From: an archaeon
GTDB lineage: Archaea; Asgardarchaeota; Thorarchaeia; Thorarchaeales; Thorarchaeaceae
Assembly: GCA_024275415.1 (NCBI GenBank)
Contig: JAJRZD010000085.1
Coordinates: forward strand, 1-33,726
Length of the DNA: 33,726 bases
Reading direction: 5' to 3'
Position numbers and translations under genes: made by a program. Shown here in pieces: positions 15,333-24,548 of this stretch. The first letter of the stretch is position 1. Each line of letters starts with the position of its first letter. The notes beneath the pieces were generated by a model. That model was not told where the DNA came from and made no database searches. It saw only the letters and a list, made by a program, of their open reading frames with translations.

Positions 15333-16025
15333 TTGCTCGAATGTAAAGATGTAGTAAAGATCTACGGAGCTGGGCGGACAAAGGTTCTAGCCCTCCGCGG
15401 AATTAATCTGCAGGTCAATGCGGGTGAACTAATTGGAATAAAAGGGCCCTCTGGTAGCGGGAAGACGACCCTTCTCAATATCCTTGGGACAATTGATATG
15501 CCTAGCAGTGGTAGTGTCGTCTTTAATGACATCTACTTGGAAGAGATGACTCCAAAAGAGATCATGGACTTTCGCCGTCATCAGGTCGGAGTGGTCTTTC
15601 AGTTCTTTAACTTAGTATCCAATCTGACTGCTCAGGAAAATGTGGAACTGCCAATGGCGATTTCAGGCATCGGCGCTAGTGACAGACAGCGTAGAGCCGT
15701 TGAACTTCTCGATGAGGTCGGTGTCAAACATCTTGCACGAAGATATCCTAATGAGTTAAGTGGTGGCGAAATGCAACGCACAGCCATAGCTGTTGCCCTT
15801 GCTAATGACCCACCACTGATTCTTGCTGACGAGCCTACTGGTGAACTTGACCACGAAAACACTGAGCTGGTCATGGACTTGTTCACCAAGCTCAACAAGG
15901 AACACAAAAAGACCGTCATTATTGCTTCGCATAATGAGTATTTGATCTCTAGAATGAAACGTGTCATTGAGCTGCGTGACGGCGCTGTGTTTAGGACTAC
16001 CGACAGCTCACTCATTAAGGGTTGA
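15333..16025 (+). CDS. ABC transporter ATPase, MacB/LolD type
   Basis: A 230-residue nucleotide-binding subunit. Walker A is GPSGSGKTT (residues 38-46), the Q-loop glutamine is in VVFQFFN, the signature is LSGGEMQR, Walker B is LILADEPTGELD and the H-loop is IASHNEY. The GEMQR signature with ADEPTGELD is the hallmark of the MacB/LolD/FtsE-like group, matching the FtsX-type permeases on both sides. It starts with TTG directly after the stop of the first permease; the ribosome site GGAGGAG lies 5-6 nt before that TTG, inside the end of the permease gene, so translation is coupled. It serves both permeases, as LolD serves LolC and LolE. Confidence 0.93.
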   Translation: MLECKDVVKIYGAGRTKVLALRGINLQVNAGELIGIKGPSGSGKTTLLNILGTIDMPSSGSVVFNDIYLEEMTPKEIMDFRRHQVGVVFQFFNLVSNLTAQENVELPMAISGIGASDRQRRAVELLDEVGVKHLARRYPNELSGGEMQRTAIAVALANDPPLILADEPTGELDHENTELVMDLFTKLNKEHKKTVIIASHNEYLISRMKRVIELRDGAVFRTTDSSLIKG

Positions 16026-16030
16026 TTGTA

Positions 16031-18691
16031 ATGCATCCTCTCTTGGCCTTTGCCTTTAGAGGTCGTCACAAGACAATACGTATCCTTCTCATAGCTGTGC
16101 TTTTGTCTGTGCCTATAGTGACACTTACGTCATCTGACTATCTGACTCTTTCAACACTTCGAGATATTGAGAATGATATGTTGTTGGTTGTACAAGTTTC
16201 ACATACCGATTTGAACTTGTTTCTATCGTCGCTAGAGAGTCTACAGCAGAACACCGACCTCCGGAATGTCAGCGCTTTAAGCTTCACATTTCTTCATGAC
16301 ACTTGGCTTGTCGCCCCAGAAGGTGCGACAGGTACAACTATTGCCCTAATCGGGCTGGAGAATTGGATCAGTCCAGATGATGTGGTCGCAACTGACTCGT
16401 ATACGGCAAGGCAATTGAATCTGAAACTTGGTGACAAGGTGAATCTCACAGATACAGAGAACAAGTTCAACAAAACCTATACATTAACGACTGCTCCTGA
16501 ACTAACCGAGTATCAAAACGCACTCATTACTGAATTAGAACAATCCTCGCTTTTAACAGGAGAATCTTTTGGATCCCGCTTGTACGGGTCGCTTCCGTTT
16601 CTCTATTCTGAATCGCTCGACATTTTGACAAAGATTGAACTTTATCCAATGGTTTCTGTGAATTTGGTAGTCTTTGCTTATCTGCGACAAGGAATCACCA
16701 CTGGGACGTTCTCACAAATCAGTGATAATGTAAACTCGATTGTTGAATACGTGACTACCTCTTTGTCTGGCGTCGGAAACGTGAAAACTCTCAGGGATCC
16801 ACGTTCTCGATTGGAGTCGGTTCGCCTTGCTTATGATCAACTAGAATGGAGTCTCCAGACAATAACTCTCCCAAGTATTGCCGGCTGCATGGTGTTTCTT
16901 TTCGTCGCTGCATGGATTCACTTTGAGGGGATTGCAACAGAGCGTCATCGTTTGGCTGCACGAGGCGTTTCAAAAGAGCAGTTTGTTGCTGCCAATTTGC
17001 TAGAATCAGCAGTTATCGGAGGTTTGGGAGGGCTGCTCAGCATCCCGGCTGGTGCGTTCCTCTCAATGATCGCATTTGGATTCTCTCCCACAGAATGGAT
17101 CACTTGGTCTGATATTTTGTGGCAGAATCCAAGTTTCACAATAGGAATCACAGTCATCCTATCTGTAACCATCTCCCTGATTGCAGCTTACGAAGCACTC
17201 AAGTCATTAGATGTCACACGAAAGGCGGTTTTGAAGACTACCTCGGGAATCATCGGTATTTTAGTCCTGCTTGCTGTGTTTACCGATATAACTCTCGGGT
17301 TTCCAAGTTTGCTTTTTGTACGTAGTTTGAGTTCAGGTATTGACAATCTGACGGCTGACTTTGTTATCAACGCACTTGCATTACTCGAACTAGTTATGTT
17401 CGTGTTAACACCAGTTCTGGCACCACTTTTCGTTTCTCGTGCTTATCCGAGCTGGAATCGGCCATTTCGAAAAGTTGTGTCCAAGCTTCTAAAAGTGGAT
17501 GTTCTCGTTACAAAATCCGTAACGGCTAAGAAGACTCGTCGTTTTCGTTTTGTGTTCTTGGCGATGATCATCGCTTTTATTCTAAGTGCACCAATCCTTG
17601 CATATTCTGCACATGAGTCAATGAAGAGCGCAGACCAACGTCTTGTTATCGGGGGCGACCTCAAGGTCACACTCTATGGGCTCAATACAACATTCTCTAG
17701 CAGGAATTTAACCTCGGCACTATCTTCTATTGAGGGAATCTCAACGGTAGCGTGGGCTGGTGAGCTACAAGTGCTGGCTGGTTTTGCCCGTCCTCTCCTC
17801 GAAAGTTCCTCGCTACTCGTTGTGTCGGATGAGTACTTTCAATTGAACATGGTACGAGAATACTTTTCCGAAGTCCCCCCATCTGCAATCTTGAGCGAAT
17901 CGTTGGCTAAGACAGTCGAGAGTCCTTCAAGTGTTTTTGTTGAGATTTCAAATAATGTTGCAGCTCTCAACGTATCAGGTTTCTTCCAGTTTGCACCAGG
18001 TTTTCACCATTCACCACTTCAGTTTCAAAAACTCGACAATGCTGTCCTAATGACCTTAGCCTATTATGAAACTCAGTTGGGCACTCTTAACACCTCTACC
18101 TCGCAGTTGGTTGTTGATGTCCAAGATGGCTATCGCTTCAACGAAGTGACTGCCCAAGTATTCAGTCTACTGAACACAACCATAGGCGACCCGAGTAGAT
18201 TCTCAATCACGACATTTAGTAGTGATGCTCTCCTTGGTGTTGAGTACCGGATTGCAATTGCCGCACAAGCATTTCTAGTTCTTGTGGGAACTATAGCATT
18301 AGGTTTCGTGATAAGTCTGGATGTCCGTAATCTTAAGCCTGAAGCCACAACACTTTGGCTTCGCGGAGCCTCACACAGGCAAGTTATCATAGGGATTCTC
18401 ATCGAAGAGGTCGGAGTTCTCATACCAACTTTCTTCTTTGGACTTCTCACCAGTTTCAGCTACTACTATGGATTGTCCATCGTATTCCTGCTCCTGCTCG
18501 ATTCCTCAATAACAAGATTGCCACAGGGCTATATCATTCCAATCCCCATGGTTCTTGTTGTGATACTGCTCTTTCTATTCATCACATTGGCAATTACAAC
18601 ATTGATAGAGGTAAAACGCTGGAGTACAGTTCAATATAGTCGGGATGTTGAGGTCTTAGCCTATCGAGATGCTGACAGAACACGGTCATGA
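16031..18691 (+). CDS. FtsX-like ABC transporter permease (MacB/LolCE type), second
   Basis: An 886-residue paralogue of the permease at 12624-15332 with the same architecture: N-terminal membrane helix (TIRILLIAVLLSVPIVTL), an external domain of about 230 residues, three membrane segments, a linker with two more, then a second FtsX unit (FRFVFLAMIIAFILSAPILAY) with its own external domain and three final helices. Both external domains carry a similar APGFHxx motif (SFAPGFHEE in the first permease, QFAPGFHHS here). A TTG at 16022 overlaps the ATPase stop and would add three residues; I prefer the ATG at 16031 with AAGGG upstream. The pair and the ATPase likely form one heterodimeric exporter or mechanotransmitter. 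Substrate unknown. Confidence 0.87.
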   Translation: MHPLLAFAFRGRHKTIRILLIAVLLSVPIVTLTSSDYLTLSTLRDIENDMLLVVQVSHTDLNLFLSSLESLQQNTDLRNVSALSFTFLHDTWLVAPEGATGTTIALIGLENWISPDDVVATDSYTARQLNLKLGDKVNLTDTENKFNKTYTLTTAPELTEYQNALITELEQSSLLTGESFGSRLYGSLPFLYSESLDILTKIELYPMVSVNLVVFAYLRQGITTGTFSQISDNVNSIVEYVTTSLSGVGNVKTLRDPRSRLESVRLAYDQLEWSLQTITLPSIAGCMVFLFVAAWIHFEGIATERHRLAARGVSKEQFVAANLLESAVIGGLGGLLSIPAGAFLSMIAFGFSPTEWITWSDILWQNPSFTIGITVILSVTISLIAAYEALKSLDVTRKAVLKTTSGIIGILVLLAVFTDITLGFPSLLFVRSLSSGIDNLTADFVINALALLELVMFVLTPVLAPLFVSRAYPSWNRPFRKVVSKLLKVDVLVTKSVTAKKTRRFRFVFLAMIIAFILSAPILAYSAHESMKSADQRLVIGGDLKVTLYGLNTTFSSRNLTSALSSIEGISTVAWAGELQVLAGFARPLLESSSLLVVSDEYFQLNMVREYFSEVPPSAILSESLAKTVESPSSVFVEISNNVAALNVSGFFQFAPGFHHSPLQFQKLDNAVLMTLAYYETQLGTLNTSTSQLVVDVQDGYRFNEVTAQVFSLLNTTIGDPSRFSITTFSSDALLGVEYRIAIAAQAFLVLVGTIALGFVISLDVRNLKPEATTLWLRGASHRQVIIGILIEEVGVLIPTFFFGLLTSFSYYYGLSIVFLLLLDSSITRLPQGYIIPIPMVLVVILLFLFITLAITTLIEVKRWSTVQYSRDVEVLAYRDADRTRS

Positions 18692-18772
18692 AACTGCCGG
18701 TGTTCCCTTCACTGATCTCCCTGCTTGGTTTCTGTCCAAAAATGCAGGAATTCAGAGGCAAAGTAACCAAGG

Positions 18773-18782
18773 CATAATATAC
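18773..18782 (+). promoter_or_regulatory. possible TATA box before the micro-ORF and pseudo-phosphatase gene
   Basis: CATAATATAC, an imperfect match about 70-90 nt before the micro-ORF at 18860 and 300 nt before the gene at 19080. The expected transcript start is near 18805. Confidence 0.3.
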
Positions 18783-18859
18783 AAGCATTATGATTCGTCA
18801 TACAATGAGATCAAAACGCAACATTAGGATTATCCCGAGGTGTGTTAAGAGGTGATTTA

Positions 18860-19024
18860 TTGGACAGAACTCCTTGCTTGAACCACTTTCTTAAGATTAA
18901 CAAAGATGACATCGGAATCGATTTCTACTGCCAAAAGGTTGGCGAATCTTATTCAGTTCGGGGCCCACAAAGAATCATCATCACAAATGTGGAAAACGAT
19001 AGTGGATTAGTGAGTAACAATTAA
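18860..19024 (+). CDS. doubtful 54-residue micro-ORF
   Basis: A short open frame starting with TTG at 18860 (or GTG at 18842, 60 residues). GAGGTGAT at 18849-18856 is an excellent ribosome site, but only 3 nt from the TTG, which is tight. The product has two cysteines (PCLNHF, FYCQKV), no membrane segment and no family I recognise. It precedes the pseudo-phosphatase gene by 55 nt in another frame and may be a leader peptide, a real small protein or chance. The rest of 18692-19079 shows only the possible promoter. Confidence 0.3.
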   Translation: MDRTPCLNHFLKINKDDIGIDFYCQKVGESYSVRGPQRIIITNVENDSGLVSNN

Positions 19025-19079
19025 TTAGAGGAGTGGCGACCTAGAGGATAGAGTCCCGTAGATAATCGGAGGCGCAATA

Positions 19080-19730
19080 TTGTTTGAGATGATTCAGGAG
19101 CCTGACCGCGGTTCATCAATCTCTAAGGTGCTTGTACATGTACTGGTTCCAGGCGAACCAGATGCTGAAAGCAAAGATGGACTGTCTGAGCGAGGAAGGA
19201 GTCAAGTATTTGAGCTTGCCCGATCACGACTACTGGCCGCCCCTGCTAAGATATATTCGTCAAAGTCCAAGGATTGTGTGACTACTGCGGATATACTTGT
19301 GAAAGAGCTATTCTCCTCCTTATCCATTCGAGATTGTCTAGATGAAGTCGACCTGGATGCGAAGGCACTCGATGATGCATTCCTTCGAAATGAAATGCCT
19401 AAAATCTGGGATGATTTTGACTATTCATATGGTTCAGGCGAGAGTCTTCAAACAGGACGGGCGAGAATCTCATCGTGCATCAACGCTCTTGTGAAACTGC
19501 ATCCCGACTCGACAATTGGAGTGGTTCTTCCTCCTATCGCTTCAGTACTTTTCTATCGACTCGTTGTAGGTGGCTCTCCTCAAATTGAGGACTGGCTCTA
19601 CCTTGGTTTTGCCTCTTGTACTACCTATGAATACTCGAAGAACGGCTGGACGCTCGTAATGCCCCCCGAAAATAGTTTTCTTACTGAGCCTTCAACAGTG
19701 ATAGACATATTGCCATCAGGGATTTTCTAA
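19080..19730 (+). CDS. histidine-phosphatase-fold protein lacking catalytic residues
   Basis: A 216-residue soluble protein with the outline of the phosphoglycerate mutase/histidine phosphatase superfamily: a first strand ending in VLVPGEPDAES where active members have RHGE, the helix start LSERGRSQVFELA, the segment IYSSKSKDCVTTADIL (normally SxxxRxxxTA), and a late strand VGVVLPP-type (IGVVLPPIASVLFYRL) where active members have a His in SHG. The phosphorylated His, both Arg and the second His are all replaced, so it should be enzymatically dead as a phosphatase. The start is TTG with GGAGG at 19068-19072, 7 nt upstream. It is convergent with the surface-protein gene. A binding or regulatory role is the natural guess. 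Confidence 0.65.
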   Translation: MFEMIQEPDRGSSISKVLVHVLVPGEPDAESKDGLSERGRSQVFELARSRLLAAPAKIYSSKSKDCVTTADILVKELFSSLSIRDCLDEVDLDAKALDDAFLRNEMPKIWDDFDYSYGSGESLQTGRARISSCINALVKLHPDSTIGVVLPPIASVLFYRLVVGGSPQIEDWLYLGFASCTTYEYSKNGWTLVMPPENSFLTEPSTVIDILPSGIF

Positions 19731-19734
19731 TTCT

Positions 19735-19767
19735 GAAAAAAAAAGAAAGAGGGAGGGAAGTCCTCCC
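19735..19767 (-). terminator. strong terminator of the surface-protein gene
   Basis: On the minus strand, 11 nt after the stop at 19779, a hairpin GGGAGG-ACTTC-CCTCCC (19751-19767) is followed by TCTTTC and a run of nine Ts. This is a textbook intrinsic terminator, as for a highly transcribed gene. Confidence 0.7.
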
Positions 19768-19778
19768 TTGACATTAAA

Positions 19779-22700
19779 CTACCGTCGCCGTCTGATAAGG
19801 ACACACGCAATGACAACGACCACAAGTACACCGGCAACCATGACCATTAGACCTGCGTTTCCGCCGCCACCTGTTGGGATGCTGCCGGTACCAGTGTCAG
19901 TACCTGTGATGGTGCCAGTTGTGGTCGTATCAGTCGTACCTAATGGTGTCTGCTGGGCACTCGTGTACGACACGAACACTGGGTCAACGCGAACCTCCTG
20001 ACCACCCCAATGGGTGTAACCTGCTGTCATGAACAGCATGGAGGCGTCCACGTTCCATTGTGTGACAGACTCACCAGACTCAGATTCGTACATGACGCTG
20101 AATGCGCCGATGGGAACAGTAGATGATCCAGAGGTATAGTTGGTGGAATATCCGTCGCCCGCCCATGTGTAGGGCATTCCGCCCATCGACACATTAGCGA
20201 AGGGACTGTCCTCAGCACCGAATTCATAGTAGTCAGCCGTCAGGCTCTCACCATTGGTGTCAGTGACAGGCTGTTCTCCTGCAGTATATTCTGTCCGAGT
20301 TGCAGTGCCCAAGATGCCAAAGAAGTTCACTGCGAGCCCTCGGTCATCAAGAACCGAATCGTCGAACTCCTCTAGATCCCAGTCACCTATCTTCTGGTCA
20401 ACCTTGAAAGCGACTGCATGGTTCCATGTCTGCTCGTCCTCGGGGTCGTACTGAACCATGTCCACACTAAAGGTGATGTCGAATGCCATCTCAGTGATGT
20501 TGGCATGGGTGATCCAGTAGTCGAAGTTGGTCCTGTTCAGTCCCAACGCGCCCTCATAGGACTCGCGGAACGCCCAGGGCCCACGAAGGCCATCGGAGTT
20601 CTCGACCTGTAACGGATAGAGGGTCACCGACACGTTGTAGATCGAGATACCAAATGTGACAGTGGTGTTCGCATCTACCGTGACATTGCCTGTGTCGTTG
20701 GTCGCACCGAATGGTCGTCGAAGCTCAAGCGATTCGATGTCATCAATCAGGACGACATGAGTGACCTCGTCCGTCTGGATCTCACCTTCCTCGATTTCAA
20801 AGTCTGGAGCTTGGTTCGGCTGTAGTGGACCGTTACCATCTGGATCGAGATCATTGAAGATGAGCATGCCAGCATACTCGGCCTGGAATCCTGCGTAGGT
20901 AGCACTTGTGGCACTTGTCGCGACATTGAACCACTGGTTTGTGCCCCATGCGAACCATGAGGTCTTCCAGTAGTTGCTGTCGAGACCTGTGATTGCGCTA
21001 AGGTCGATGGTACGGTTCTTGGAGAGCCATGCTACCCAGAGGTATCCTGGTGCTGCGATCTCGTTGTCGTAATCCGCCCACATGGTTTCCTGAACATTTG
21101 CCATCTCTGACGAGTTCAGCTTGGAGAAGTCAGAGGCATGATACCAGTAGAAGGTCTCATTTGCCTTGAACTCGACCTCGAGTGTGGCGACGCCCATCCA
21201 GCTGTTAGAGTGGAACTCATCGCCATCCTCACCTGGGGATGGGTCGAACAGGACTCCTACCCACATACCTTCGACAGTCGTGTTGCCCCAGCTGTCAAAG
21301 TAGCCTGTACGCTTGACAAAGTACTGGTCTTCAGTGGTGAACACATTGCCATCAAGATCGATAGCACCGTCCTCAGTGACTGTCCACTTCTGTGGATCCC
21401 ACATTGAAAGGTTGCCAATGATTAGATGTGCGGGGCTCCATATCATCTGATTTGAATCAAACTCTTGGAATGTTGAGCCAGATACATCTGGATTTGTGAA
21501 ATTCATTGTATTCGGATACATGACGAAGTTGTTCAGTCCTGCTTGCGAGATGTTTAACTGCCATGCCTGACGAACACCTGAAACCATCCGAACTTCGTCT
21601 ATCTTCATTGCAGGCGTGTCATTTGCGAATTTGATGTCGAAATTCAATGCCAATTCATTGTTCCCAATTGAGAAGTTGTGATTTAGAATGATAATAAAGT
21701 CATCAATCTCATTTAGGGTGTAGCTGATGAATGTGCCATTGAACCAGTACATCCATTCTTCCACACTAGAATTGACGTATGATAGGTCATTCTTCATATC
21801 TAAAGTGATGTTCTGTTCGGCACGAACACGCCATCGATGGGTCTCGTTGTTCATAATTCCCTCGGAAGAGAAGGATAAGGTAATGTTGTCTCTGATAGTC
21901 GTTACATTGACACCCGCGATGTCATATAACGTGCCATCAACATCAACATTTGTCCAATTCAATGGAATATAGACAGTTCCGTTGATTTCCTCTGTTGGCG
22001 CATGGACAATCAAAGACATATTGAGGATATCGCCAGGGTCAGCCCGTCGAACCACCTCGCCATTCATCCGCACAAATCCTTCCATGAAGGCGTCTTTGAA
22101 TCCAAGCCTCACGGTGTGATGAAGATCAATCTCTGGACGAGCATAAAGGGGTTCACTGTTCGTGTCGTTAACCGCCCATAACCAGGGCTCTCCCTTTATG
22201 GTTCCACCGCTCTTCATTTGATCTGGGTTCATATCCGTGAAATTAGTATATTGCCCAGTCCAAGAGATGAGTGCACCTGAATGTTTGACATTGACATCAG
22301 TTGAAATATAGAACTTTGTCAAGTCAACTGTTTCATTAACTTGAAAGTCTATCGTAGGAACCCATTGCATGATCTGTGTGTTCCAACTCCAAGATACATC
22401 TTGCATGTAACTCACAGTGGCATATGCATTTGTTCCATTGTACACAAACGTTAGCAGCGGCCACGCCTCAGTAACAGGCGTCCAGCCAGTGAGGAATCTT
22501 CGATAGTCATTAGGCATCGCATAGGATACACTTTGCTTATACTTCGGGTCAAATGTGATGTATGAGAATGGAACCTTCACTTCACCAAACTCGACGTTGG
22601 CAGAGATCTGGAATGTGAAATTATCATAGGCATCCACATAGTGAAGGATGTTACCATCGTTGTCGATCACCTCGGCATAATAGCGTTCTGGCAATGCAAA

Positions 22701-23387
22701 GTGACCTACATTCACCTCTTTCCCAAGACCTATGGGTGGGGTTTCAAATGTGCCTGACTGAAGCCTTGCTAGCCATGAGGGGGTCACTGGTCGTCCTTCT
22801 TGGTCGATGGCTTTCATCCCTGTCCAGAATATCCCTGTTCCAATATCAGCAATGAAAACAATGTTGAATGAAACAAAGTATTCGTCCTCAGTTTCAGTGA
22901 ACACGGAGTTTGCTTCGTTATGGGACAAGAACTCTCCCGTGCTTGGCTGTTGACTACCGGGTTCGTATCGTACTGAGATTGCTTCCCATTCATCTCCAGT
23001 CACGTTATATCCGAGGCCAAAAGCTGAAACGGCATCAACACCTTGCATGTAACCCCAGAAACCAACACTGCTCATGTTATTTCCTACACCCATGAAGGCT
23101 TTTGGAACAGTGATGTTCACAAAGAGGCTCGTATTGACCTCGACTCGGAATCCATTCTCCTCGATAGAGGTCATGTTCTCGGCATATCCGACCCACACTG
23201 TTGGTTGTGGACCGAATATCCACTGCGAATTCTGATCATGTCTCTCGTGTTCGTTGAACTCATCGACCACCTGCCATGACACCTGAAGCTCGGGATCTGA
23301 TGATGCTTGGGCAAGTGTAAGACCGTTCATGCTGAACACGCTCACGACCAGAATCGTGATTATTAGTAGCGTATTCTGTTTTTTCAT
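19779..23387 (-). CDS. large anchored surface protein, S-layer-like
   Basis: A 1202-residue type I surface protein. The N-terminus is a signal peptide (MKKQNTLLIITILVVSVF..., cut near LTLAQA). The exterior part is acidic, rich in Trp, Tyr and Phe, and has about 35 N-x-S/T sequons, suiting a glycosylated cell-surface or S-layer protein. It ends with a Thr/Gly-rich stalk (TTTGTITGTDTGTGS), GGGG and one membrane helix (GLMVMVAGVLVVVVIACVL) followed by RRRR, the stop-transfer anchor. GGAGGT lies 8 nt before the ATG and a strong terminator follows. I do not recognise subdomains. Base composition changes inside the gene: 50-63% GC in sampled lines of the C-terminal third, 32-42% in the middle. Major S-layer protein is plausible but unproven. 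Confidence 0.8.
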   Translation of the reverse strand: MKKQNTLLIITILVVSVFSMNGLTLAQASSDPELQVSWQVVDEFNEHERHDQNSQWIFGPQPTVWVGYAENMTSIEENGFRVEVNTSLFVNITVPKAFMGVGNNMSSVGFWGYMQGVDAVSAFGLGYNVTGDEWEAISVRYEPGSQQPSTGEFLSHNEANSVFTETEDEYFVSFNIVFIADIGTGIFWTGMKAIDQEGRPVTPSWLARLQSGTFETPPIGLGKEVNVGHFALPERYYAEVIDNDGNILHYVDAYDNFTFQISANVEFGEVKVPFSYITFDPKYKQSVSYAMPNDYRRFLTGWTPVTEAWPLLTFVYNGTNAYATVSYMQDVSWSWNTQIMQWVPTIDFQVNETVDLTKFYISTDVNVKHSGALISWTGQYTNFTDMNPDQMKSGGTIKGEPWLWAVNDTNSEPLYARPEIDLHHTVRLGFKDAFMEGFVRMNGEVVRRADPGDILNMSLIVHAPTEEINGTVYIPLNWTNVDVDGTLYDIAGVNVTTIRDNITLSFSSEGIMNNETHRWRVRAEQNITLDMKNDLSYVNSSVEEWMYWFNGTFISYTLNEIDDFIIILNHNFSIGNNELALNFDIKFANDTPAMKIDEVRMVSGVRQAWQLNISQAGLNNFVMYPNTMNFTNPDVSGSTFQEFDSNQMIWSPAHLIIGNLSMWDPQKWTVTEDGAIDLDGNVFTTEDQYFVKRTGYFDSWGNTTVEGMWVGVLFDPSPGEDGDEFHSNSWMGVATLEVEFKANETFYWYHASDFSKLNSSEMANVQETMWADYDNEIAAPGYLWVAWLSKNRTIDLSAITGLDSNYWKTSWFAWGTNQWFNVATSATSATYAGFQAEYAGMLIFNDLDPDGNGPLQPNQAPDFEIEEGEIQTDEVTHVVLIDDIESLELRRPFGATNDTGNVTVDANTTVTFGISIYNVSVTLYPLQVENSDGLRGPWAFRESYEGALGLNRTNFDYWITHANITEMAFDITFSVDMVQYDPEDEQTWNHAVAFKVDQKIGDWDLEEFDDSVLDDRGLAVNFFGILGTATRTEYTAGEQPVTDTNGESLTADYYEFGAEDSPFANVSMGGMPYTWAGDGYSTNYTSGSSTVPIGAFSVMYESESGESVTQWNVDASMLFMTAGYTHWGGQEVRVDPVFVSYTSAQQTPLGTTDTTTTGTITGTDTGTGSIPTGGGGNAGLMVMVAGVLVVVVIACVLIRRRR

Positions 23388-23581
23388 CGTTGTTTACCTC
23401 CAACGGATAGACGCAAGGAATTTCGTATACCTTGTTGACTCCTTATTCCTACACGACAAAGTATCTATCATTGGTACAGTCCTCACGTCCGCTGATAGAA
23501 GAAACCGATTGACTGCACGAACACCAATGACTATTTCATATTAAAGGGCGATGTATGAATCATCTAGAATAATCATCTGCA

Positions 23582-24547
23582 CTATTTTCGCGCAAAATAG
23601 ACACCGTTGATGAATTCTAATTTACCTTCTCCGCGCTCTTGAAGGACTTTTACTAGGTCAAGGGTTTCCGCCAGCGCTAGGATAAGCTGGTTCGCATCAT
23701 ACTCGCCATAGAGCATACGAGAAAGATCGTAGATTGAAATCGGGGTTGAAGACAGCACCTGTCTGACATGATGCATCTTCACATCGTAGTCTTTCAACAG
23801 GGTATCTATCCGTCCCTCAATGTTGGAGATCAACTTTCTGTGTCCCGGGAATGCCAAATATCCTGAGAGCCCTCTGACCTTCTCCAGCGAATCAAGATAG
23901 TTTAGAAGCGATATGCCCATGGCTCCCTCAAAATCGAGGCTTGGGTTTGACGATATGTCACCTAGGATATGGTCGCCTGTGAAGACAACGTGGGGCTCGT
24001 CAAGCACGTAACACAGGGAGCCAAGGGAATGTCCCGGGGTCCATATAACCCGCAGATGACCCTGACCTGTTTCGATCTTTTGCTCCTCCGTGGCATATTT
24101 GACTTCCTTAACGGACTCGCCGAACTTCATGAAATACTCGGTGAGGGTCTCACGAGGCCCTAACAGTCCATCAACAGGAGCCCCCGATTGAGTTGCGATC
24201 CTCTGATATGCTTGCACTCGGTCTACAATATAATCCTCGTACTCGGTGAGTCGTTTGGCATCTCTTTCGTGTATCCAGACATCAACTGTGAAGTCGCTCT
24301 GGTCTACAATTGTTCTGACGAGACCTATGTGATCCACATGACCGTGGGTAATACATATCTGTTCTATATCGCTGATGGACTGACCTACCTCTCTAAGCCC
24401 ATTTTCCAGTTGTTTCAATGCTATTGATGATTTGACACCAGTGTCGATGAGGGTCAAGGGGGTTCCTTCTATCAGATAGCAGTTCACAGCGCCCACAGGG
24501 AATGGTGTCGGAACTTTGATCAGATGTATCTCTTGGATGTCCTGCAA
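23582..24547 (-). CDS. metallo-beta-lactamase-fold hydrolase
   Basis: A 321-residue soluble MBL-fold enzyme with all metal motifs: THGHVDH (HxHxDH), the second-shell TPGHSLGS, the bridging aspartate in FTGDHIL, and the last His in FPGHRKL. The C-terminal 80 residues look like a winged-helix cap (ISIYDLSRMLYG, LALAETLDLVKVLQERG), as in LACTB2-like hydrolases. Thioester, lactone or nuclease activity is possible. The frame is open for 42 more codons into the upstream gene, but the family normally begins just before the PFPVGAVNCYLI strand. I therefore take the TTG at 24547, one base after the stop of the debranching-enzyme gene, with GGAG (24558-24561) 10 nt upstream. Translational coupling to the glycan enzyme is likely. 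Confidence 0.87.
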   Translation of the reverse strand: MQDIQEIHLIKVPTPFPVGAVNCYLIEGTPLTLIDTGVKSSIALKQLENGLREVGQSISDIEQICITHGHVDHIGLVRTIVDQSDFTVDVWIHERDAKRLTEYEDYIVDRVQAYQRIATQSGAPVDGLLGPRETLTEYFMKFGESVKEVKYATEEQKIETGQGHLRVIWTPGHSLGSLCYVLDEPHVVFTGDHILGDISSNPSLDFEGAMGISLLNYLDSLEKVRGLSGYLAFPGHRKLISNIEGRIDTLLKDYDVKMHHVRQVLSSTPISIYDLSRMLYGEYDANQLILALAETLDLVKVLQERGEGKLEFINGVYFARK

Positions 24548-24548
24548 C

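Noticed and set aside
15632..16069. Minus-strand open frame of 145 codons within the ABC ATPase gene
   Set aside because: Antisense shadow of a well-supported gene; no ribosome site and no motif.
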